Assembly (NCBI RefSeq): GCF_011753055.1
Contig: NZ_VWWJ01000020.1
Coordinates: 92,063-156,062 of the forward strand
Source of the DNA: Burkholderia sp. Ax-1719
GTDB lineage: Bacteria; Pseudomonadota; Gammaproteobacteria; Burkholderiales; Burkholderiaceae
Direction of reading: 5' to 3'
Length of the DNA: 64,000 bases
The notes beneath the pieces were generated by a model, which was given only the letters and a program-made list of their open reading frames with translations, had not been told where the DNA came from and searched no databases. The translations under genes and the position numbers were made by a program. Shown piece by piece: positions 33,050 to 42,563 of this stretch (position 1 is the stretch's first letter; each line of letters begins with the position of its first letter).

Positions 33050-33601
33050 ATGAGACTGACTGATTACACCGACTATTCGCTGCGCGTGATGCTGTATCTC
33101 GCCTTGCGCCGCGACGGCCTTGCGACGATTCAGGAAATCTCGGACGCCTACGGCATCTCCAAGAACCATCTGATGAAGGTGGTCCAGCGTCTGGGCGAAC
33201 TGGGTTGGGTCGACACCGTGCGCGGGCGCAACGGCGGGCTGCGGCTCGCGCCGAACTCGCCGTCGCTGAGCGTCGGAGCCGTGGTGCGCCAGACCGAGAA
33301 CGATTTCGCGCTGGTCGGCTGTTTTCCGGATGAGCAGGGCGAACGCCGGCAGTGCGTCATTGAGCCGCAATGCCGCCTCAAACACGCGCTGGCGGCGGCG
33401 CGCGATGCCTTCCTCGCCGAACTCGACCGTCACACCATCGGCGAGATTGCGCAACCGGCAAGCGGCCTCAGCGGCCTGCTGGGTCTGGCGCCGATCGAGT
33501 TCGTGCCGAATATGGCCAAGTCCGTGGCCAACTCCGCCGCAAACCCCGCCGCAAACCCCGCCGCAACCGTTGCGCCGCGCGCTCCATCGCGCGAGCATTG
33601 A
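33050..33601 (+). CDS. nsrR: Rrf2-family nitric-oxide-sensing regulator NsrR
   Basis: This 183-residue regulator has the winged helix at MRLTDYTDYSLRVMLYLALR through GISKNHLMKVVQRLGELGWVDTVRGRNGGLRL. Cys91, Cys102 and Cys108 match the three cysteines that ligate the NO-sensitive iron-sulfur cluster. The C-terminal 25 residues contain AANPAANPAA-type repeats absent from most NsrR proteins. It faces a truncated globin gene and probably represses it. Confidence 0.88.
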   Translation: MRLTDYTDYSLRVMLYLALRRDGLATIQEISDAYGISKNHLMKVVQRLGELGWVDTVRGRNGGLRLAPNSPSLSVGAVVRQTENDFALVGCFPDEQGERRQCVIEPQCRLKHALAAARDAFLAELDRHTIGEIAQPASGLSGLLGLAPIEFVPNMAKSVANSAANPAANPAATVAPRAPSREH

Positions 33602-33723
33602 GTCCACGCGCAGCCGCGCCTTTACCTCTCGCTTATCTCAAGCCCGCAGCGACCGTCTGTCGCGGCGGCTGGCGGCGCTGCACACGCCTGTCGTAAAAAT
33701 CGGAAAAAATGACGCGATCGGCG

Positions 33724-33751
33724 CTTGAAAATGGCGCAGGACCCCTTAAAT
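33724..33751 (+). promoter_or_regulatory. Heat-shock (sigma-32) promoter of clpB
   Basis: CTTGAAA at 33724-33730, an 11-base spacer and CCCCTTAAAT at 33742-33751 match the RpoH consensus (CTTGAAA, then CCCCAT-like -10). It lies 40 bp upstream of the clpB ATG. Confidence 0.7.
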
Positions 33752-33790
33752 TTGGTGACAGTCAAGAATACTGTGGAGGTCTCGCTTTAA

Positions 33791-36388
33791 ATGAGAATCG
33801 ACAAACTCACCACCAAGTTCCAGGAAGCACTCGCCGACGCGCAAAGCCTCGCTGTCGGCCACGATAATCAATACATCGAACCGGTTCACCTGCTGGCGGC
33901 GCTCGTCGCGCAACAGGACGGTTCCGCGCGCTCGCTGATGTCGCGTGCCGGCGTGCAGGTTCAGGCGCTGCAGAATTCGCTGAACGACGCCATCAACCGT
34001 CTGCCGCAGGTGCAGGGCACCGACGGCAACGTGCAGGTCGGGCGCGAACTCACGGGCCTGCTCAATCAGGCCGACAAGGAAGCGCAAAAGCTCAACGACA
34101 CCTATATCGCCAGCGAGATGTTCCTGCTGGCGGTCGCCGACGACAAGGGCGACGCAGGCCAGATCGCGCGCAAGAACGGCTTGACGCGCAAGGCGCTCGA
34201 ATCGGCGATTGTGGCCGTGCGCGGCGGCGCCCAGGTGCATAGCCAGGACGCCGAAAGCCAGCGCGAAGCGCTCAAGAAGTACACGGTCGATCTGACCGAG
34301 CGCGCCCGCGCCGGCAAGCTCGATCCCGTGATTGGCCGCGACGACGAAATCCGCCGCTCGATCCAGATCCTGCAACGCCGCACCAAGAACAATCCGGTGC
34401 TGATCGGCGAGCCGGGCGTGGGCAAGACGGCCATCGTCGAAGGTCTCGCGCAGCGCATCGTCAACGGCGAAGTGCCGGAAACGCTCAAGGGCAAGCGCGT
34501 GCTGTCGCTCGACATGGCGGCGCTGCTTGCGGGCGCGAAGTATCGCGGCGAGTTCGAAGAGCGCCTGAAGAGCGTGCTCAGTGACATCGCCAAGGACGAA
34601 GGCCAGACCATCGTTTTCATCGACGAAATCCATACGATGGTGGGCGCGGGCAAGGCCGAAGGCGCGATGGATGCGGGCAACATGCTCAAGCCGGCGCTCT
34701 CGCGCGGCGAGCTGCACTGCATCGGCGCGACCACGCTCGACGAATATCGCAAGTACATCGAGAAAGACGCTGCGCTGGAGCGCCGCTTCCAGAAGGTGCT
34801 CGTCGATGAACCGTCGGTCGAGGCGACCATCGCGATCCTGCGCGGTCTGCAGGAAAAGTACGAACTGCACCACGGCGTCGAAATCACTGACCCGGCGATT
34901 GTCGCGGCGGCGGAACTGTCGCATCGGTACATCACGGATCGTTTCCTGCCGGACAAGGCCATCGACCTGATCGACGAGGCCGCCTCGAAGATCAAGATGG
35001 AAATCGATTCGAAGCCCGAAGAGATGGACAAGCTCGACCGTCGTCTCATTCAGCTGAAGATCGAGCGCGAAGCCGTCAAGAAGGAAAAGGACGAAGCGTC
35101 GCAGAAGCGTCTGCAGCTGATCGAGGAAGAAATCGATCGTCTGAGCCTGGAATATAAGGACCTCGAAGAAATCTGGACGGCGGAAAAAGCGGCCGTGCAG
35201 GGCAGCGCGCAGATCAAGGAAGAGATCGACCGCGTGCGCGCCGAGATCACGAAGTTCCAGCGCGACGGCAAGCTCGAAAAGGTCGCGGAACTGCAGTACG
35301 GCAAGCTGCCGCAGCTCGAAGCGCAACTCAGGCAGGTTGCACAGGCGGAAGCCAGCGAGCAGAGCAACCCCACGCGCCATCGTCTGCTGCGCACGCAAGT
35401 GGGCGCGGAGGAAATCGCGGAAGTCGTGTCGCGTTCGACGGGTATTCCGGTCTCGCGCATGATGCAGGGCGAGCGCGAAAAGCTGCTGCTGATCGAAGAC
35501 AAGCTGCATGAGCGCGTGGTCGGTCAGGACGAGGCGATCGTCGCGGTCGCCGATGCGATCCGCCGCTCGCGCGCCGGTCTTGCGGATCCGAACAAGCCGT
35601 ATGGCTCGTTCCTGTTCCTCGGCCCGACGGGCGTGGGCAAGACCGAACTGTGCAAGGCGCTCGCGGGCTTCCTGTTCGATTCGGAGGATCATCTCATCCG
35701 CATCGACATGAGCGAGTTCATGGAGAAGCACAGCGTCGCGCGTCTGATTGGCGCGCCGCCGGGCTACGTCGGTTACGAAGAGGGCGGTTATCTGACCGAA
35801 GCCGTGCGCCGCAAGCCGTATAGCGTGATCCTGCTCGACGAAGTCGAAAAGGCTCACCCTGACGTCTTCAACGTGCTGCTGCAGGTGCTCGACGACGGCC
35901 GCATGACCGATGGCCAGGGCCGCACCGTCGACTTCAAGAACACGGTGATCGTGATGACGTCGAACCTCGGTTCGCATCTGATCCAGTCGATGGCGGGCGA
36001 GCCGCAGGAAGCGATCAAGGACGCGGTATGGAATGAAGTGAAGCTGCAGTTCCGCCCTGAGTTCCTTAACCGGATCGACGAAGTCGTCGTGTTCCATGCG
36101 CTCGGCAAGCAGAACATCGAATCGATCGCGAAGATCCAGTTGCAGCGTCTGCGCGAGCGTCTGGAAAAGCTCGACATGGAACTGGTGGTGTCGGACGAAG
36201 CGCTCGGCAAGATCGCGGATGTCGGCTACGACCCGCTGTTCGGCGCGCGGCCGCTCAAGCGTGCGATCCAGCAGGAGATCGAGAATCCGGTCGCCAAGCT
36301 GATCCTCGCGGGCAAGTTCGGGCCGAAGGACGTGATTCCGGTCGATGTGCAGGACGGCAAGCTGGTGTTCGAACGCGTCGTGCACTAA
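33791..36388 (+). CDS. clpB: ATP-dependent disaggregase ClpB
   Basis: The 865-residue Hsp100 protein has a Clp N-domain (about 1-150), AAA+ domain 1 with GEPGVGKTAIVEGLAQRI and FIDEIHTMVGAGK, a coiled-coil middle domain (about 400-530, with LDRRLIQLKIEREAVKKEKD), and AAA+ domain 2 with GPTGVGKTELCKAL and LDEVEKAHPDVFN. It works with DnaK to dissolve protein aggregates. A sigma-32 promoter precedes it and a clear terminator follows. Confidence 0.98.
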   Translation: MRIDKLTTKFQEALADAQSLAVGHDNQYIEPVHLLAALVAQQDGSARSLMSRAGVQVQALQNSLNDAINRLPQVQGTDGNVQVGRELTGLLNQADKEAQKLNDTYIASEMFLLAVADDKGDAGQIARKNGLTRKALESAIVAVRGGAQVHSQDAESQREALKKYTVDLTERARAGKLDPVIGRDDEIRRSIQILQRRTKNNPVLIGEPGVGKTAIVEGLAQRIVNGEVPETLKGKRVLSLDMAALLAGAKYRGEFEERLKSVLSDIAKDEGQTIVFIDEIHTMVGAGKAEGAMDAGNMLKPALSRGELHCIGATTLDEYRKYIEKDAALERRFQKVLVDEPSVEATIAILRGLQEKYELHHGVEITDPAIVAAAELSHRYITDRFLPDKAIDLIDEAASKIKMEIDSKPEEMDKLDRRLIQLKIEREAVKKEKDEASQKRLQLIEEEIDRLSLEYKDLEEIWTAEKAAVQGSAQIKEEIDRVRAEITKFQRDGKLEKVAELQYGKLPQLEAQLRQVAQAEASEQSNPTRHRLLRTQVGAEEIAEVVSRSTGIPVSRMMQGEREKLLLIEDKLHERVVGQDEAIVAVADAIRRSRAGLADPNKPYGSFLFLGPTGVGKTELCKALAGFLFDSEDHLIRIDMSEFMEKHSVARLIGAPPGYVGYEEGGYLTEAVRRKPYSVILLDEVEKAHPDVFNVLLQVLDDGRMTDGQGRTVDFKNTVIVMTSNLGSHLIQSMAGEPQEAIKDAVWNEVKLQFRPEFLNRIDEVVVFHALGKQNIESIAKIQLQRLRERLEKLDMELVVSDEALGKIADVGYDPLFGARPLKRAIQQEIENPVAKLILAGKFGPKDVIPVDVQDGKLVFERVVH

Positions 36389-36413
36389 GCGCTTTTCATG
36401 CGCGGTAAACGCG

Positions 36414-36442
36414 AAAGGCTCCCCAGATGGGGAGCCTTTTTT
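36414..36442 (+). terminator. Rho-independent terminator after clpB
   Basis: AAAGGCTCCCC, a short AGAT loop and GGGGAGCCTTT form an 11-bp stem followed by T residues. Confidence 0.9.
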
Positions 36443-36481
36443 ATGGCGCTTGCGGCGCTTATGCTGCTACTAAGCCAGCAT

Positions 36482-36919
36482 TCAAGCCTGCTTGGTGCCG
36501 CCAAACAGCGAGGCCAGGCCGCCGAGCGTGCCCAGCACGCTTTCGGTGTTGATCTGGCCGCCTTGCGGCACTTCGCCGTTCGGCGTGCCGGCATTGACGA
36601 TATGCGGCAGCACCTGGGCGAGCAGACCCGTCACCTGGCTCGGCTCCATGCCGACCTTCTGCGCGAGACCCGACACGACGTCCGAACCCAGCACGTTATG
36701 CAGCTGATCGGGCGACACCGACTGGTTTTCGCCGTTGCTGATCCACGATTGCGCGACGTCGCCCAGACCGCCTTGCTGGAACTTCTGCAGCAGGCCGCTC
36801 AGGCCGCCCGGCTGGTTGTTGATGAATTCCATCGCCAGCCCGATGAGTTGGGCCTGACCGCCGCCTTGCTGCTGTTGCGACGAACCGAGGATGGAACCGA
36901 GGGTATCAAGCAGGCTCAT
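36482..36919 (-). CDS. YidB-family (DUF937) protein
   Basis: The 145-residue protein begins MSLLDTLGSILGSSQQQQGGGQ and contains SWISNGENQSVSPDQLHNVLG and GLLAQVLPHIVNAGTPNGEVP, the YidB/DUF937 signature. It has no signal peptide or catalytic motif. The function is not known. It is convergent with clpB and upstream of a ComEA-like gene on the same strand; nothing else in the context suggests a role. Confidence 0.85.
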   Translation of the reverse strand: MSLLDTLGSILGSSQQQQGGGQAQLIGLAMEFINNQPGGLSGLLQKFQQGGLGDVAQSWISNGENQSVSPDQLHNVLGSDVVSGLAQKVGMEPSQVTGLLAQVLPHIVNAGTPNGEVPQGGQINTESVLGTLGGLASLFGGTKQA

Positions 36920-37035
36920 GACAAATCTCTCTGAAAAATGGCCGTGGCGGGGGCCGCGGCCGGTGAGTGAGGCGGCGCGAGATGTTTCGTGCGCGCCGCA
37001 AAAGTGATGGAATCAGGCGGGTCTCAGCGACCCGA

Positions 37036-37641
37036 TCAGGCGCCCGAAGCGGCCGCATCCGAAGCGGCCTTGCTCTTCTTCGACTTCTTGCCCTTTTTGG
37101 CCTTGGCGTCCGAAGCCGTAGCGGGTGCCGAGGCGGCGCCGGGCGCCGGTGCGCTGCCTGCTTCGGCGGCGCTGGCGGCGGCGTCCTTCTTGCTCTTGCG
37201 CTTCGACTTGCCTGCCTTCGCGTCCGAAGCGGCTTGCGGCGCGGTCGTGGCTGCGGGCGTTTGCGCGGTCGTTGTAGCAGGCGCTGCGGGATTCGGCGCG
37301 GTGCCCGTGGCGGCGGCCGTGCTCTTGCTGCTCTTCGCCGATGCGGCCGGCTTGCCCGCCGGCGGCGCGGACGAACCATTTATCGTCAGCCCCGCAGCCT
37401 CCAGATTCTGCACCGACTTCGGACCGATGCCCTTGACGCGGTTCACGAGATCGTCGGCGTCCTTGAACGGGCCGTTTTTGCTGCGCTCGTCGATGATCGC
37501 CTTGGCGTGGACCGGGCCGATGCCCTTGACGGATTCGAGCGCGGTTTCATCGGCGCTGTTGACTTCGACACCGGCTACGGCGAGCGCGGCGGACAGCGAG
37601 AACCCAATCGCGAGGAACAGCATCAGCAACTTCTTGAGCAT
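37036..37641 (-). CDS. Exported ComEA-like helix-hairpin-helix protein
   Basis: The 201-residue protein has a signal peptide (MLKKLLMLFLAIGFSLSAALAVAG) and then a tandem HhH domain of about 65 residues (VEVNSADETALESVKGIGPVHAKAII and NRVKGIGPKSVQNLEAAGL), as in the periplasmic DNA receptor ComEA. The rest is an Ala/Lys/Ser-rich tail with SKRKSKKDA and KKGKKSKKSK clusters, which may bind DNA or the cell wall. The ATG at 37639-37641 gives the clean signal peptide. A role in DNA uptake is inferred from the domain. Confidence 0.85.
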   Translation of the reverse strand: MLKKLLMLFLAIGFSLSAALAVAGVEVNSADETALESVKGIGPVHAKAIIDERSKNGPFKDADDLVNRVKGIGPKSVQNLEAAGLTINGSSAPPAGKPAASAKSSKSTAAATGTAPNPAAPATTTAQTPAATTAPQAASDAKAGKSKRKSKKDAAASAAEAGSAPAPGAASAPATASDAKAKKGKKSKKSKAASDAAASGA

Positions 37642-37911
37642 GGCAATCACTCCATTGAGGGCATTTCGTTGATTTTCGGTTAGCCGGGAACGGACGACGC
37701 ATCCAGTCGTTGGTGGGTGCTGCGCTACAAGAATAGGACAGTTGACGTATCCGTGGACGGGAAGCGGTCGATTTATACCCACGGTTTCGTGGCAACACAA
37801 TCACGCCGCACAATATTTAATACTTCTGTGCATTCCTGCGGCGGCATGGCTGCGGCAGCGGCGCACCTGCATGCGCCAGCGTGGTGCGTTGGTGGTATGC
37901 GTTGAAGTCGA

Positions 37912-39879
37912 TCAGCTGCGATGCGGCCCGACGATGCCGAGCTTCGCCACGCGCCGGTAGAGCGTCGCGCGCGAGATGCCTAGCGCTGCCGCCGCCGCGT
38001 TGGGACGCCAGCGATGCGCCGTGAGCGCGGCGAGAATGCGCGCGCGTTCGTCGGCTTCGTTTTCCATAGCGCGTGTGGCGCCCGGACGCGCCTCGCCATG
38101 CGAAGGCGGCGGCAGTTGCGCGGCGAGATCGGCGCTCAAGTGCCGCGCTTCCACACGCACGGTGTCGCACACGGCGCATGCGTACCGCATGGCATTGCGT
38201 AACTGGCGCAGATTGCCGGGCCACGCGAAGGTCGCGAGGCGCGCCGCCAGATCCGCATCGAGCGCGAGCGGACGGCCCGACGCCTGTGCTTCCTCGGCGA
38301 ATACGGTGTCGATCAGCGTGGCGATATCGCGCCGCTCCCGCAGCGGCGGCAAGGTCAGCACCGCGCCGCACAGTCGGTAGTACAGATCGTCGCGAAACTC
38401 GCCGTTTGCCGCCATGCGCGCGAGATCGCGGTGCGTCGCGCAGATCACGTCGAGGTCCACGCGCGTGGGCGCTTCGCCGCCCAGCGGCAGCACTTCGCCT
38501 TCGGCGAGCACGCGCAGGAGGCGCGTTTGCAGCGCGAGCGGCATGTCGCCGATTTCGTCGAGAAACAGCGTGCCGCCATCGGCCATGGCGATCTTGCCGC
38601 GTGCGCCATGACGTCGCGCGCCCGTGAACGCCCCTGGCGCATAGCCGAACAGTTCGCTCTCGATCAGCGATTCGGGCAGCGCGCCGCAATTCACCGCCAC
38701 AAATGGCCGGTTGCGGCGCGGCCCGGCGTCGTGAATCGCGCGCGCAAACACTTCCTTGCCCGCGCCCGTTTCGCCGAGCAGCAGCACCGGCAGACGCTTG
38801 CCCACCACGCGCTGGGCGATGCGGGCGATATCGGCGACACGCGCATCGGCGCTGCGCAAAAACGGGCCGAGCGCGCTGTGTTCATGCGCGTCGTCGTGCT
38901 GCGACGTGCGCGCATCGCGCAGCGGCGTCGCGCCATGCAGGCCGGGCGACGCAACGCGTCCGAGCGGCGCACGGATGCGCGCGTAAAGCATTGCGCCGCT
39001 GGCGCGCAGGCGCAGCGCCGCAATGGCTTCGATACGGCCGATATCGCGCAGCTGCACGTGCGAGGAATCGAAAATCTCGTCGATATGGCGGGGCGCATCG
39101 AGGCCCGCGATGCATTCGCGCGCGCGGCGGTTCGCGGCCATCACATTGCCGTTTTCGTCGAAGGCGATCAGCAGTTCGGGCTGCGCCTCGACGTAATTGC
39201 GGTTCTGATGCCCGAACAGAATCCAGCACGCCGAGGTGCGATGCAGAAAGTAGCCGTCTTCGATCAGCGTGGCGCTCTGGCGCACCAGCTGGTTGACGAT
39301 GCGCTGGCTGTCGCGGTTGTCGGGCGACTGCACGGCCGACGCATCGAGCACGCCGATCAGCTCGCCGCCCGGCGCGAAGATTGGCGCCGCGCTACAGGTG
39401 AGCGTTGTGAACGCCGCGCGAAAGTGATCGGTCTTGTGCACCGTGATCGGCGCGAGATCGGTCAGCACGCTCGCGATGCCACAGGTGCCTTCCTCGCTTT
39501 CCGACCAGCACGACCCCACGTAAAGCCCCGCGTGCTTGAAGTCGTTGCGCCGTTCGCGGTCGATGCGTGAATCGATGGTGACGCCGTGCGCGTCGGTGAG
39601 CATCACGCAGTAGTCGGCGTCGCGCACGGTTTCGTGCAGGCGCGTGAGGCATTGACCCGAAGCGCGCAGGAAGGCTTCTTCGCGATCGCGGATCTCGCGC
39701 AGTTCGGCGGCGCTCAGTACGCGCGGGCCGATCACCGAGCTGGGATCGAGTTGATAGCGCTCGAACGAGCGCTGCCACGACGACACAAGGCGCGGCGAAT
39801 CGGACGGCGCGGGCAGCCGGCCTTCGACGGCGCCGCGTACGCGTTCGGCGTGCCGGGTGGGCGCAAGAGCGTAGGGCAT
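37912..39879 (-). CDS. acoR: Sigma-54-dependent activator of acetoin catabolism (AcoR-like)
   Basis: The 655-residue protein has an N-terminal GAF-containing sensor region (about 1-290), a sigma-54 AAA+ domain with Walker A LLLGETGAGKEVFARAIH, GAFTGA in YAPGAFTGARRHG and GGTLFLDEIGDMPL, and a C-terminal Fis-type HTH (NAAAAALGISRATLYRRVAKLGI). The intact GAFTGA loop indicates sigma-54 contact. The ATG at 39877-39879 was chosen because family similarity starts at MPYALAPTRHAERVRGAVEGRL and GGAAC precedes it. It is divergent from acoXABC-lipA. Confidence 0.92.
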   Translation of the reverse strand: MPYALAPTRHAERVRGAVEGRLPAPSDSPRLVSSWQRSFERYQLDPSSVIGPRVLSAAELREIRDREEAFLRASGQCLTRLHETVRDADYCVMLTDAHGVTIDSRIDRERRNDFKHAGLYVGSCWSESEEGTCGIASVLTDLAPITVHKTDHFRAAFTTLTCSAAPIFAPGGELIGVLDASAVQSPDNRDSQRIVNQLVRQSATLIEDGYFLHRTSACWILFGHQNRNYVEAQPELLIAFDENGNVMAANRRARECIAGLDAPRHIDEIFDSSHVQLRDIGRIEAIAALRLRASGAMLYARIRAPLGRVASPGLHGATPLRDARTSQHDDAHEHSALGPFLRSADARVADIARIAQRVVGKRLPVLLLGETGAGKEVFARAIHDAGPRRNRPFVAVNCGALPESLIESELFGYAPGAFTGARRHGARGKIAMADGGTLFLDEIGDMPLALQTRLLRVLAEGEVLPLGGEAPTRVDLDVICATHRDLARMAANGEFRDDLYYRLCGAVLTLPPLRERRDIATLIDTVFAEEAQASGRPLALDADLAARLATFAWPGNLRQLRNAMRYACAVCDTVRVEARHLSADLAAQLPPPSHGEARPGATRAMENEADERARILAALTAHRWRPNAAAAALGISRATLYRRVAKLGIVGPHRS

Positions 39880-39993
39880 GAGCGGTTCCAGGCGGATCGG
39901 GGGTATCCAGCGGTTCCAGACAGGGCGCAGCGAGCGGGCGGCGCGATCTTTTGTAGCACATTCGCCGCGCGCGATCACACCGCAGCGCAGCAA

Positions 39994-40059
39994 GCGAGAC
40001 GCTTGAGACGATCGTCTCAGGGCGTCTCGCTGCGTGCGTGAGACGTCGCGTGAGCGTCT
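39994..40059. promoter_or_regulatory. Cluster of GAGACG/CGTCTC dyads, probable AcoR enhancer sites
   Basis: TGAGACGATCGTCTCA at 40004-40019 is a perfect 16-bp palindrome. It is flanked symmetrically by GCGAGACGC (39994-40002) and GCGTCTCGC (40022-40030), and a third dyad, AGACG...CGTCT, covers 40041-40059. The cluster lies about 200-260 bp upstream of the sigma-54 promoter, the usual place for enhancer-binding protein sites, and just upstream of acoR, which it may also regulate. Confidence 0.65.
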
Positions 40060-40253
40060 GGAAGGCCCTTGTAGCGGGGCTTTCAAGCGATCGGCTCTCG
40101 CACGCGTGGTGATTGTCTTCATGGGCGACGAGCGCTGGACGCTCGCGTGAGACGACGCTACGCGCATTGAGCGCCCGAGGGCGGCTCTTACAGATTCCCG
40201 CAAACCCCCGTCGCCAAAGCGTTGAGCGGATCGCTGCCGCTGTTTTCGCACGA

Positions 40254-40270
40254 TTGGCATAACGCTTGCA
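40254..40270 (+). promoter_or_regulatory. Sigma-54 (-24/-12) promoter of the aco operon
   Basis: TTGGCATAACGCTTGCA fits the RpoN consensus: GG at 40256-40257 and GC at 40268-40269 with exactly 10 bases between. It lies 105 bp before acoX. Confidence 0.85.
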
Positions 40271-40374
40271 GAGAAAGCTGGCAATCAAGGCGCGAAATCG
40301 CTGCATGACTGGAGCGCGCGCCGCCATCACAAGTCCGTGCGCGCATCGCGACGCGTGGACAGGAGACAACGCTC

Positions 40375-41424
40375 GTGACTACGCCCGTGACCGTAGGCGT
40401 GATCGCGAACCCGGCATCGGGTCGCGATATTCGCCGCCTCACCACGCATGCATCCGTATTCCCGACGGCGGAAAAGGCCAACATGGTCGTGCGCCTGCTG
40501 GCCGGTCTCGGCGCGCTGGGCGTGGAGCGCGTGCTGACGCTGTGCGATCGCACAGGCGTGGCCGCGCTGGTGCTGCGCGCACTGGAAACGCACGCCGCCG
40601 TCGAGCCGCGCGGGCGCTGGCCGGCGGTTGAATTCGTCGATCTGCCGGTGAGCGAGAGCGTCGCCGATACGCATACGGGCGTCGCCCACATGGTCCGCGA
40701 AAACGTCTCGCTGATCGCGGTGCTCGGCGGCGACGGCACCCATCGCGCCGTCGCCGCCCATTGCGGTAAGACGCCGTTGATCGCGCTCTCCACCGGCACC
40801 AATAACGCGTTCCCCGAACTGCGCGAGGCCACGGTCGCGGGCCTTGCGGGCGCGCTCGTCGCCACTGGCGCGGTGCCCGCGGAAACCGCGCTGGCGCGCA
40901 ACAAGCGACTGGTGGCGCGCTGCGTCGAAGGCCCGAGCCAAGGCCGCGAAGACATCGCGCTGGTCGATATCTGCGTGTCGCGCCAGCCGTTCATCGGCGC
41001 GCGGGCGATCTCGGATAGTTCGGATATCGAATCGTTGTTTCTGGCCTTCGCGCCGGCCGACGGCATTGGTCTCGCGGCGATCGGCGGGGCGTGGGCGCCA
41101 GTGGGCCGCGACGCCGCGCACGGCCTGCATATGACGTTCGCGCCCGGCGCAACGCCCACGCAAGAAGGCGTGCCGCTGATCGCGCCGATTGCGCCGGGGC
41201 GTATCGAGCGCGTGACGATGCGCACCTGCCAGCGGCTCGAAGTCGGCATGGCGCTGCCGCTCGATGCGGGCCACGGCACGCTCGCTTTCGACGGCGAGCG
41301 CGAAATCGAACCCGCGCGCGGCGACCGCTACGAAGTCTCGCTCGACTGGCAGGGCCCGCTGACCGTCGATGTCGCGCGCGTGCTGCGTTACGCGGCTTCA
41401 CATCAGCTGATGCGCGATGGCTGA
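40375..41424 (+). CDS. acoX: AcoX, ATP-NAD kinase-like protein of the acetoin operon
   Basis: The 349-residue protein resembles ATP-NAD/diacylglycerol kinases: VGVIANPASGRDIRRL at the start and LIAVLGGDGTHRAVAAHCG, the GGDGT motif. AcoX is regularly the first gene of acetoin operons but its exact role is not settled. The start is the GTG at 40375, preceded by AGGAGA. It is followed after 102 bases by acoA. Confidence 0.9.
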   Translation: MTTPVTVGVIANPASGRDIRRLTTHASVFPTAEKANMVVRLLAGLGALGVERVLTLCDRTGVAALVLRALETHAAVEPRGRWPAVEFVDLPVSESVADTHTGVAHMVRENVSLIAVLGGDGTHRAVAAHCGKTPLIALSTGTNNAFPELREATVAGLAGALVATGAVPAETALARNKRLVARCVEGPSQGREDIALVDICVSRQPFIGARAISDSSDIESLFLAFAPADGIGLAAIGGAWAPVGRDAAHGLHMTFAPGATPTQEGVPLIAPIAPGRIERVTMRTCQRLEVGMALPLDAGHGTLAFDGEREIEPARGDRYEVSLDWQGPLTVDVARVLRYAASHQLMRDG

Positions 41425-41526
41425 TCCCAATTCAAAAATCCGGCTTCCGCTCCACCTTTGAGGCCGGTCGCAGTGCAGCAGGCATACACAGTGTTTCATC
41501 GACAGGAATATCGACAGGAGACAGCC

Positions 41527-42504
41527 ATGTCAGGCCAGTTGAACAAGGAGCAGTTGCTGAGCGCGTATCGCTCGATGCGCACGATCCGCGAATTCGAGGA
41601 GCGCTTGCACACCGAATTCGCGACCGGCGAAATCCCCGGTTTCGTCCACCTTTACGCGGGCGAAGAGGCGTCGGCGGTCGGCGTCATGAGCCATTTGAAC
41701 GACAGCGATTACGTCGCCACCACGCACCGCGGCCACGGCCATTGCATCGCCAAGGGCGTGGACGTGCGCGAGATGATGGCCGAAATCTACGGCCGCGCCA
41801 CCGGTTCATGCCGGGGCAAGGGCGGCTCGATGCATATCGCCGATCTCGCCAAGGGCATGCTGGGCGCGAACGGCATTGTCGGCGCGGGTGGGCCGCTTAC
41901 CTGCGGCGCGGCGCTCGCGGCCAAGCACAAGAAAACCGGCGGCGTGGGCGTGTGCTTTTTCGGCGATGGCGCGTCGAATCAAGGCGTGATTTTCGAGTCG
42001 ATGAATCTGGCTTCGGTGTGGCGTTTACCGGTGATTTTCGTGGCCGAAAACAATGGCTACGCGGAAGCGACCTCATCCACCTGGTCGGTTGCCGCCGACA
42101 ACATCGCCGACCGCGCCAACGGTTTCGGCATGCCGGGCGTGATCGTCGATGGCTTCGACTTTTTCGCCGTGCATGAAGCGCTGGGCGAAGCGATTGCACG
42201 CGCGCGCAGCGGCGGTGGCCCGACGCTGGTCGAAATGAAGTTGTCGCGCTATTTCGGCCATTTCGAAGGCGATGCGCAGACCTATCGCGCGCCCGGCGAA
42301 GTGCAGAAACTGCGCGAGGAAAAGGACTGCCTCAAGCGCTTCGAAGAGCGCGTGGTGCGCGCGGAACTCGCGAGTACCGACGATCTGCGCAAGGTCGACG
42401 CCGAAGTCCAGGCGCTGATCGACGATGCCGTCGCCAAGGCGAAGGCCGCGCCGTTGCCATCGCCCGAAGCGCTGCTCACAGACGTGTACGTGTCATATCC
42501 CTGA
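41527..42504 (+). CDS. acoA: Acetoin dehydrogenase E1 component, alpha subunit
   Basis: The 325-residue protein contains the thiamine-diphosphate-binding motif GDGASNQGVIFESMNLASVW (GDG...NN-type, ending near ENNGYAEATSS) and the E1-alpha segments TTHRGHGHCIAKG and CRGKGGSMHIAD. With AcoB it cleaves acetoin to acetaldehyde and a hydroxyethyl-ThDP intermediate. The ATG at 41527 has AGGAGA upstream. Confidence 0.93.
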   Translation: MSGQLNKEQLLSAYRSMRTIREFEERLHTEFATGEIPGFVHLYAGEEASAVGVMSHLNDSDYVATTHRGHGHCIAKGVDVREMMAEIYGRATGSCRGKGGSMHIADLAKGMLGANGIVGAGGPLTCGAALAAKHKKTGGVGVCFFGDGASNQGVIFESMNLASVWRLPVIFVAENNGYAEATSSTWSVAADNIADRANGFGMPGVIVDGFDFFAVHEALGEAIARARSGGGPTLVEMKLSRYFGHFEGDAQTYRAPGEVQKLREEKDCLKRFEERVVRAELASTDDLRKVDAEVQALIDDAVAKAKAAPLPSPEALLTDVYVSYP

Positions 42505-42563
42505 ACCCATTGCAGCCTGGTCGACAGGATTAATCATCAGGATTCCAGATCAAGGAGACGAAA

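Noticed and set aside
33746..36385. An 879-codon open frame antisense to clpB
   Set aside because: It is a shadow of the high-GC clpB frame: no domain is recognisable, it is rich in His/Arg/Leu, and clpB is unmistakable on the other strand.
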